Of a stretch of DNA of 64,000 nucleotides, positions 58,349 to 64,000 are shown one piece after another. The notes beneath the pieces are model-generated. The model saw nothing but the letters and a program-made list of their open reading frames with translations, did no database searches and was not told the origin of the DNA. The stretch is from JAICND01 sp040905905 (GTDB lineage: Bacteria > Actinomycetota > Acidimicrobiia > Spongiisociales > ZC4RG35), in NCBI GenBank assembly GCA_040905905.1, contig JBBDQN010000030.1, forward strand, positions 1 through 64,000, written 5' to 3'. Numbering within the stretch: the first letter of the stretch is position 1; each line of letters begins with the position of its first letter. A program made the position numbers and the translations under genes.

Positions 58349-59323
58349 TCAGCCGGGGGTCAGGAGCACCTTGCCAGTGGTCTGTCGCCCTTCGAGCCGG
58401 CGATGAGCCTCGCTCGCCTGGCTCATCGGCAACCGCAGGCCGATGACCACCTCCAGGCGGTGGTCGACCAGGAGGTCAAAGACCGCCTTGGCCCGCGCCC
58501 GCAACTCGGCAGGGGTAGCCGTGTAACTACCGAGGGTGGGCCGGGTGAGATACAACGATCCCAATTCAGAGAGCCTCAAGACCGAGATTGGCTCGGGAGG
58601 CCCGCTGGCGTTGCCGAAGGCCACCATCATTCCACGCGGTCTCAGCAGGGTCAGACCCTGATCAAACGTGGCCTTGCCCACGCCGTCGTAAACCACGTCG
58701 ATCGCCTTGGCGCCCACCAGTTCTTCGACGGCGGAAACAAAATCGGTGGCGTTGTAGTCGATGACATGATCCGCCCCTGCCGTCCGGGCCATCTCCACCT
58801 TGTCGGGACCGCCGGCGGTGGCGATAACCTCCGCTCCGACGATCTTCGCCATCTGCACCAGGAGCCGCCCGGCCCCACCGGCGGCGGCATGGACCAGGCA
58901 GCGATGGCCACTGGCGAGGGGGAACGTGTCATGGACGAGGTAATGGGCGGTGGCCCCCTGGAGAAGGCTCGCCGCCGCCAACTCCGTGGAGACATCGGCC
59001 GGGACCGAAACCGCCTTGTCGGTGGGGACCAGACACAACTCGGCGTAGGTGCCGCTGCCGCCCTGACACCAGGCTGCACGGTCGCCAATTGCGAAGTCGG
59101 TCACTCCCGGACCGACGGCCATCACCTCGCCCGCTCCCTCCGAGCCCAGGGTGAAAGGAAGCTTGACCTTGTAGAGGCCGGAACGCTGATAGGTGTCGAT
59201 GAAGTTGACCCCCGCCGCCTCCACCTTCACCAGAATCTCGCCGGGCCCGGGCTCGGGGTGAGGGACCTCCATCCAGGAGAGGACCTCCGGACCGCCATGT
59301 TCGTTAACCCTGACTGCCCACAT
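58349..59323 (-). CDS. Quinone oxidoreductase (zinc-free MDR family)
   Basis: A 324-residue NADPH:quinone reductase-like protein. GVNFIDTYQRSGLYKVKLPF is the QOR-type N-terminal motif, VHAAAGGAGRLLVQMAKIVG is the NADPH-binding site, and GADHVIDYNATDFV follows as in QorA. No zinc-binding Cys set is present. The start has GGAG upstream and lies just below a TetR-type palindrome that overlaps the pfkA stop. Confidence 0.88.
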   Translation of the reverse strand: MWAVRVNEHGGPEVLSWMEVPHPEPGPGEILVKVEAAGVNFIDTYQRSGLYKVKLPFTLGSEGAGEVMAVGPGVTDFAIGDRAAWCQGGSGTYAELCLVPTDKAVSVPADVSTELAAASLLQGATAHYLVHDTFPLASGHRCLVHAAAGGAGRLLVQMAKIVGAEVIATAGGPDKVEMARTAGADHVIDYNATDFVSAVEELVGAKAIDVVYDGVGKATFDQGLTLLRPRGMMVAFGNASGPPEPISVLRLSELGSLYLTRPTLGSYTATPAELRARAKAVFDLLVDHRLEVVIGLRLPMSQASEAHRRLEGRQTTGKVLLTPG

Positions 59324-59334
59324 GTGCGCTCCTT

Positions 59335-59350
59335 CTGACCGAGCGGTCAG
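59335..59350. promoter_or_regulatory. TetR-type operator upstream of qor, overlapping the pfkA stop
   Basis: CTGACCGAGCGGTCAG has 7-bp arms CTGACCG and CGGTCAG around AG. It ends 12 bp before the qor start and contains the pfkA stop codon (59347-59349). No TetR gene is adjacent; a distant regulator is implied. Confidence 0.6.
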
Positions 59351-60510
59351 TCTCCGAGGTTGACGCCCAGCCTTCTGGCCGAGGTGATCCAGGCGTGATC
59401 GGCGGGGACTGTCTTGCGACGACCGGCCACCTCCTCAAGCGGCACCGGAACGGCTTCTTCTCCTCGCGAGGCGATCATGACGCCCAGTTTTCCTTCGGCG
59501 ATCGCATCGGCGGCGGCGGTCCCCAGGCGGGTCGCGAGCACCCGGTCCACCGCTGACGGGATACCGCCCCTTTGCACATGACCGAGGATCGTCACCCGTG
59601 CCTCCAACCCTGTCAGAGCCTCGAGCTGTTCGGCCATCTCTTCGGTGGAACGGCTGCGCGCCTCTTCGAACTTGTTGAGAGCCGCCCGTGCAGTTTCTTC
59701 GTCATCGTCGTTGCGGGCTTGGTCCACCCCCGAACGAAGGACGTCGTACTCACCACGCTCTCCATGAGTCATGGCCCCCTCTGAGACCACCACGATCGAG
59801 AACGAGCTTCCGCCGGCCTTGCGCTGCATGATCGAATCCGCCACTGCATCGATCCTGTACGGGAACTCGGGGATGAGGATCGAATCGGCGCCACCGGCGA
59901 GCCCCGCCCCGAGTGCCAGCCATCCGGCGTTGTGTCCCATCACCTCGACCACCATGATCCGGTGATGGGAGTGGGCGGTCGAGTGAAGCCGGTCGACCGC
60001 CTCGGTCGCAATCCCAAGGGCGGTGTCATACCCGAACGCGGTGTCGGTGCCCCAGACGTCGTTGTCGATGGTCTTCGGAAGGGTTACAACCGGGATCCCT
60101 TCTTTCCAGAGACGCAAGGCGTTCTTCTGGGTGCCACCGCCGCCCAGGCAGACGAGAGCAGTGAGGTTGTGCTGCTCCACCACCTTGCGGATCATCGGAC
60201 GCATATCCATCGGGCGGCCGTTCCCGACGTCCATCTTGTTGACTTTCTCCCGGCTGGTACCGAGGACCGTCCCACCTTTAGTGAGGATTCCCGACAGGTC
60301 TTCGGAGTCGAGACGTACGAAACGGTTCTGCATGAGACCGCGGAAACCATCCCGGAAACCGATGACGTGCATGCCATGGGCCCGCTGGGCGGATTTCCCC
60401 ACGGCCCGAATGGCGGCGTTTAGTCCAGGGGAGTCACCGCCAGCCGTGAGAAGGCCAATGGTTCGCGGCACGTCGCTGATGGTAGGGGCCATCCCCAGGC
60501 TGACCGACAT
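59347..60510 (-). CDS. pfkA: 6-phosphofructokinase
   Basis: A roughly 387-residue phosphofructokinase. TIGLLTAGGDSPGLNAAIRAV is the N-terminal phosphate loop, CLGGGGTQKNALRL is the phosphoryl-donor site, PKTIDNDVWGTD gives the catalytic Asp and GHVQRGGIPSAVDRVLATRLG the C-terminal substrate site. The donor-site glycine with the Lys of PKTIDND fits the mixed group III enzymes of Actinomycetota, usually ATP-dependent. The frame is open past 61000, but that part is antisense to the cNMP gene; I use the ATG at 60510, although 60492 is possible. Confidence 0.87.
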   Translation of the reverse strand: MSVSLGMAPTISDVPRTIGLLTAGGDSPGLNAAIRAVGKSAQRAHGMHVIGFRDGFRGLMQNRFVRLDSEDLSGILTKGGTVLGTSREKVNKMDVGNGRPMDMRPMIRKVVEQHNLTALVCLGGGGTQKNALRLWKEGIPVVTLPKTIDNDVWGTDTAFGYDTALGIATEAVDRLHSTAHSHHRIMVVEVMGHNAGWLALGAGLAGGADSILIPEFPYRIDAVADSIMQRKAGGSSFSIVVVSEGAMTHGERGEYDVLRSGVDQARNDDDEETARAALNKFEEARSRSTEEMAEQLEALTGLEARVTILGHVQRGGIPSAVDRVLATRLGTAAADAIAEGKLGVMIASRGEEAVPVPLEEVAGRRKTVPADHAWITSARRLGVNLGD

Positions 60511-60582
60511 TTGTCCCGCGTCTGACCCGACATTCACCCTCGGAACGGGGTAGGTTGCGACCGGTCGAGACGGAGAAGCCAA

Positions 60583-60987
60583 ATGTTCGTTCCCATTACC
60601 GCCGATGATCTGTCCTCGGTTCCACTGTTTCAGGGGTTGAGCCAGGACAAGCTCGAAAGGATTGCGTCGCAGGCGGTCCGGATTTCGGCCCATCCCGGCA
60701 TCTCCCTGGCCCGCCAGGGATCTCCCGGGTTCGACTTCTTCATCGTCCTTGATGGCGCCGCCGACGTGAAGAAAGACGGCGAGGTTATTGCCAGCCTCTC
60801 CCCGGGCGACGTCTTCGGGGAAATGGCCCTTCTGGGAGGGAAACGAAGAAACGCCGACGTCGTCGCCACATCTCCGATGACCCTGATGACGATGATGATT
60901 TGGGACTTTCGTTCGGTCACCGAGAATTACCCGGTGGTGGCGGAGCGGTTGCAGGAACTGGCGAAGTCCCGGGCGGGCTCCGACTAA
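60583..60987 (+). CDS. Small cyclic-nucleotide-binding domain protein
   Basis: A 134-residue protein made of one CRP/CNB domain. VPLFQGLSQDKLERIASQA is the entry helix, LARQGSPGFDFFIVLDGAADV the beta roll and GDVFGEMALLGGKRRNADVVA the phosphate-binding cassette (FGE and R-x-A). It has no DNA-binding or enzyme part, so it may act as a regulatory subunit or a sensor. It is alone on the plus strand between purL and pfkA and its end overlaps the purL end by 4 bp. GGAGAAG precedes the ATG. Confidence 0.82.
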   Translation: MFVPITADDLSSVPLFQGLSQDKLERIASQAVRISAHPGISLARQGSPGFDFFIVLDGAADVKKDGEVIASLSPGDVFGEMALLGGKRRNADVVATSPMTLMTMMIWDFRSVTENYPVVAERLQELAKSRAGSD

Positions 60988-63221
60988 ACGAGGCGACGGC
61001 TGAGAGCTTGACTCCAAGTCGAGGTTGCGACTCCTAGGTCGAGCGCCGCCCGAATACCGTTGCGGTCGAAGACGATTTCGTTGCCGCCGAACTCACCGAT
61101 AGGCGCGGCCGGAATAGAAGCCTGGGCTGCCAACCCGGCTACCCGGATGGCAGCGTCCGGAGACACCGCGGCGATGAACCGATGCGGGTCCTCGCAGAAG
61201 AGATGGCGCCAGTCCGAATACCGCACCGTGACTCCCACGCCCGAAGCGATCGCTACCTCGGCCACGGCCAAGGCCAGACCTCCTGACGAGACGTCGTGGA
61301 GCACCGGGGCCACCCCTTCCTGGGCCAGCATCTGGCCTGCCTGGAGAGCGGCGCGGCCAGCGGTGGGATCGGGGGCGGTCGGGCGACCGCCAATGTGGGC
61401 GAAGGTCACCAGTTCAAAGCTCGACCCTGCCAGGTTGATCGCCCACTCGGTTCCAAACAACCACAGTTCCATCCCCGCCAACGCCCGATCGAGTCGGGGC
61501 GGTGGTGACGGCAGGGGAGCTGCCAAACCCAGGACTCCCACAACCGGGGTGGGGTAGATGTCGATGCCGTTGGTTTCGTTATATAGCGAGACGTTTCCAC
61601 CGATGACTGGCATCCCGAGGGCCTCGCAAGCTTCGGAGATGCCCTCGATCGTCTCGCGCAACTGCCACATCACCTCGGGCTTTTCGGGGTTGCCGAAGTT
61701 GAGGTTGTCCACCACGGCCAGCGGCCGGGCGCCGGCCAGGGCAACCTGTAACGCCCCCTCGTATACAAGCCGGGCTCCCCCCCGGCGAGGGTCGAGGTAA
61801 CACAACCGGCCGTCGCCGTCCACGGAGAGCGCCAGGCCTTTGTCGGTGCCTTTGACCCTCAGGAGGCTGGCGTCGTGGCCCGGGCCGATCACCGTGTTGA
61901 GGAACAGCATATGGTCGTATTGCTCGAACGCCCAGGCTTTGGAGGCCAGGGCGGGATCGTCCAACATCTGCAACAAGGCCGTGGCGATTGCCGGTTGCGC
62001 CACGAACTTGACCGTGTTGGACCAGAGGTCCTCCATCCACTGTGGCTCTCCGAGCGGGCGCTCGTAATTTGGCGCTCCGGTCACCAGCGAAACGGCAGGG
62101 ACTTCGGCAACCGTTTCGCCTCCGTGGTTGACCAAAACGTTGCCATGGTCCCTGACCGTTCCGACGACGGCGGCGTCTATCTCCCACTTCGCCGCTACGG
62201 CCAGCACCGCCTCCACCCGGCTGGGATCAACGAAGGCCATCATCCGCTCCTGGGACTCCGACATAAGCAACTCGACGGCATTCATGCCGGATTCGCGGAC
62301 ATGCACCAGATCAAGGTCGAGGTCGATGCCCATGCCCGACTTTGCTACCGGCTCGGAGGCGGCGCACGACAACCCGGCCGCTCCCAGGTCCTGCACCCCG
62401 ATCACCAGATCCCTTTCATACAACTCGAGGCACGCCTCAATCAGCTTCTTCTCCTCAAATGGATCCCCTACCTGGACCGAAGGACGCTTCTGGCTGGAGG
62501 CGGCATCGAAGGATGTCGACGCCAATATCGAGGCCCCACCGATGCCGTCGCGCCCGGTTCCGGCTCCCAGCAGAATCGCCCGGGTCCCCTCCGGTCCCGA
62601 CCGAGCCAGGACCAGTTGTTCACGGCGCATGAGACCCAGACACATGACGTTGACCAGGGGATTGTTGGAGTAGTGCTCGGCGAAACCGATCTCCCCGCCA
62701 ACGGTCGGAACCCCAACCGCGTTTCCATACCCGGCAATGCCGGCGACGACGCCCTTCAACAGGTAGCGATTGCGGGCTTGTCCCAGGGGCCCGAACCGGA
62801 TGGAGTCCCACAAGGCGATGGGACGGGCGCCCATTGTGAAGATGTCGCGGATGATCCCACCGACACCGGTGGCGGCACCCTGGTATGGCTCGACGAACGA
62901 TGGGTGGTTGTGGCTCTCGATCCGGAGGGCGACATACCAGCCATCGCCGATGTCGATCACCCCGGCGTTTTCTCCCGGGCCTACCACGACCCAGGGTGCA
63001 GCGGTTGGAAAACGTTTGAGGTGGACCCGGGACGACTTGTACGAACAGTGTTCGGACCACATCACCGAATACATTGCAAGTTCGGCCGGGCGAGGATCGC
63101 GACCCAGGATGGCCCTGATTCTGTCGAATTCGTCGTCGGTCAGTCCAAGTTGGTGGTGAACCGACGAAGTCTCGACAGGAGCAGTTTCTTCATCTTCGAT
63201 GATCACTGATTGGTCAGACAC
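60984..63221 (-). CDS. purL: Phosphoribosylformylglycinamidine synthase subunit PurL (small type)
   Basis: A 745-residue catalytic subunit of FGAM synthase. MYSVMWSEHCSYKSSRVHLK (about 49-68), RIESHNHPSFVEPYQGAATGVGG, GGEIGFAEHYSNNP and GVQDLGAAGLSCAASE are typical of small PurL, which works with separate PurS and PurQ. GTG start at 63221 overlaps the purQ stop by 8 bp. Confidence 0.95.
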   Translation of the reverse strand: MSDQSVIIEDEETAPVETSSVHHQLGLTDDEFDRIRAILGRDPRPAELAMYSVMWSEHCSYKSSRVHLKRFPTAAPWVVVGPGENAGVIDIGDGWYVALRIESHNHPSFVEPYQGAATGVGGIIRDIFTMGARPIALWDSIRFGPLGQARNRYLLKGVVAGIAGYGNAVGVPTVGGEIGFAEHYSNNPLVNVMCLGLMRREQLVLARSGPEGTRAILLGAGTGRDGIGGASILASTSFDAASSQKRPSVQVGDPFEEKKLIEACLELYERDLVIGVQDLGAAGLSCAASEPVAKSGMGIDLDLDLVHVRESGMNAVELLMSESQERMMAFVDPSRVEAVLAVAAKWEIDAAVVGTVRDHGNVLVNHGGETVAEVPAVSLVTGAPNYERPLGEPQWMEDLWSNTVKFVAQPAIATALLQMLDDPALASKAWAFEQYDHMLFLNTVIGPGHDASLLRVKGTDKGLALSVDGDGRLCYLDPRRGGARLVYEGALQVALAGARPLAVVDNLNFGNPEKPEVMWQLRETIEGISEACEALGMPVIGGNVSLYNETNGIDIYPTPVVGVLGLAAPLPSPPPRLDRALAGMELWLFGTEWAINLAGSSFELVTFAHIGGRPTAPDPTAGRAALQAGQMLAQEGVAPVLHDVSSGGLALAVAEVAIASGVGVTVRYSDWRHLFCEDPHRFIAAVSPDAAIRVAGLAAQASIPAAPIGEFGGNEIVFDRNGIRAALDLGVATSTWSQALSRRLV

Positions 63222-63870
63222 CTGCCCCCACCCGGGCCGAGGCCAAGAATCCTTCCAACAAGATCAGCCCATCGGCCGACCCCAACACCTCATCGCTTCC
63301 GCGCTCGGGGTGAGGCATGACGCCGACCACGTTGCCCTCGAGGTTGGTTACGGCGGCAGCACCACCCTGGGAACCGTTGGGCGTATCGACATATCGCATG
63401 ACCACCCGTCCGCTCAGGCTGGGGTCGACGTAATTCCCCTCGTAGGAGTTGAGCGGGATCTTGAGCACCTGGCCGGGGCGGGCCAGGGAAGTGAGCACCG
63501 ACCGATCGGAGATCACCTCGACTTCGACCCAACGACAAAGAAAGGCCAGACCGGAGTTGGCGATAAGGGCCCCGGGCAGCAGACCGGCCTCGCAGAGGAT
63601 CTGAAATCCGTTGCAGATGCCAAGGACAGGTCGACCTGCCCTGGCCATCCCGGCCACCGGTCCCATCACCGGCGCAAGACGGGCGATGGCACCCGTGCGC
63701 AGATAGTCACCGTGAGCGAAGCCACCAGGGAGAACCACCGCATCGAAGCCGTCGAGGGTGTCCTGACGGTGCCAGACCAATTCGGCGTCGGCCCCGAGAG
63801 ACCGGAGAGCGTGAACTGTGTCGTGTTCACAATTGGTGCCGGGGAAGACCACAACCGCAACCCGGGTCAC
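63214..63870 (-). CDS. purQ: Phosphoribosylformylglycinamidine synthase subunit PurQ
   Basis: A 218-residue glutaminase that feeds ammonia to PurL. VFPGTNCEHDTVHAL is the N-terminal motif, GICNGFQILCEAGLLPGAL carries the nucleophilic Cys, and GVMPHPERGSDEVLG the His/Glu pair of the class I amidotransferase triad. I chose the GTG at 63870, which overlaps the purS stop as GTGA; the frame runs on to 63927 only inside purS. The gene overlaps purL by 8 bp at its end. Confidence 0.93.
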   Translation of the reverse strand: MTRVAVVVFPGTNCEHDTVHALRSLGADAELVWHRQDTLDGFDAVVLPGGFAHGDYLRTGAIARLAPVMGPVAGMARAGRPVLGICNGFQILCEAGLLPGALIANSGLAFLCRWVEVEVISDRSVLTSLARPGQVLKIPLNSYEGNYVDPSLSGRVVMRYVDTPNGSQGGAAAVTNLEGNVVGVMPHPERGSDEVLGSADGLILLEGFLASARVGAGV

Positions 63871-64000
63871 GGATCGATCACCACCCGGAAGTCCTCGAGG
63901 ACCGGGTTCGCCAGCAGTTGGCGGCACATATCCTCGACCCGGGCCGTCACGGCTTCGGTCGACATGCCCTCAACCTCGAGGCTGATCACCCGGTCAAACC
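63867..64000 (-). CDS. purS: PurS, partial (5' end beyond the window)
   Basis: The last 43 codons of purS run off the right edge. FDRVISLEVEGMSTEAVTAR and the final DFRVVIDP match the C-terminal half of PurS, the small subunit of FGAM synthase that bridges PurL and PurQ. The order purS-purQ-purL and the GTGA overlap with purQ confirm it. The missing N-terminal half is outside the window. Confidence 0.88.
   Translation of the reverse strand, partial: FDRVISLEVEGMSTEAVTARVEDMCRQLLANPVLEDFRVVIDP

Noticed and set aside
61875..63209. A 444-residue open frame on the plus strand
   Set aside because: It is antisense to purL, which has clear motifs. High GC content leaves long stop-free frames in the shadow of real genes.
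1..64000. CRISPR arrays, tRNA or rRNA genes, IS elements or prophage
   Set aside because: I saw no regular direct repeats with spacers, no tRNA T-loop pattern, and no transposase, integrase or structural phage gene.

Overview
The window is a 64 kb piece of a high-GC bacterial chromosome. LytR-CpsA-Psr, MMPL and LtrA proteins, a separate PurS/PurQ/small PurL, many GTG starts, ATGA/GTGA stop-start overlaps and Thr-rich linkers behind lipobox or membrane anchors all fit an Actinomycetota lineage. The absence of mycobacterial or streptomycete hallmark genes makes an Acidimicrobiia-like group my best guess, which is inference. I saw no rRNA, tRNA, CRISPR array, transposase, integrase or phage gene.

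Layout. 0.3-3.0 kb: LCP cell-wall ligase, a small class III cyclase domain, an MmcQ/YjbR protein and an alpha/beta hydrolase. 3.1-7.6 kb: a drug-efflux island on the minus strand (MFS pump, TetR, MarR, DrrA/DrrB-like ABC exporter) with two clear palindromic operators. 7.7-23 kb: a mosaic of membrane and housekeeping genes (DUF1353 membrane protein, DinB, dehydratase/epimerase, LtrA operon, MMPL+TetR, LhgO plus a large membrane hydrolase, cupredoxin lipoprotein, ABC exporter, MenG-like methyltransferase operon). 23-28.5 kb: anchored and exported proteins, YihY, pirin, a Vgb-like propeller and a TesB-like thioesterase. 28.5-34.6 kb: the phenylacetyl-CoA epoxidase operon paaABCDE, followed by a TetR regulator and two membrane proteins. 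An 18-bp perfect palindrome fills the paa promoter spacer. 34.6-39.6 kb: a methyltransferase-like protein, two class III aminotransferases and a lipoprotein.

39.9-48.1 kb is the most unusual part. It holds a BtrH_N/DUF4872 protein, an RnfD/UnbU-like membrane protein with an extra C-terminal domain, a Gfo/Idh/MocA oxidoreductase, an M24-fold protein that has lost metal ligands, a VCBS-repeat protein ending in an ASPIC/UnbV domain, and a second Gfo/Idh/MocA enzyme. UnbU and UnbV homologues are known from enediyne gene cassettes, but no polyketide synthase is present here. This is the best candidate for an undescribed system.

48.2-55.9 kb is a D-xylose locus: xylF-xylH-xylG and an SDR on the plus strand facing xylA-(mutarotase-like)-xylB on the minus strand. 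A very GC-rich hairpin sits between the binding protein and the permease, and the xylose isomerase is of the long class II type. 55.9-64 kb is a purine and glycolysis block on the minus strand (purS-purQ-purL, pfkA, qor, purF-purM) with one cyclic-nucleotide-binding protein wedged in on the plus strand. A family of three intergenic hairpins (about 25.9, 27.1 and 35.7 kb) shares flanks and shows compensatory stem changes.
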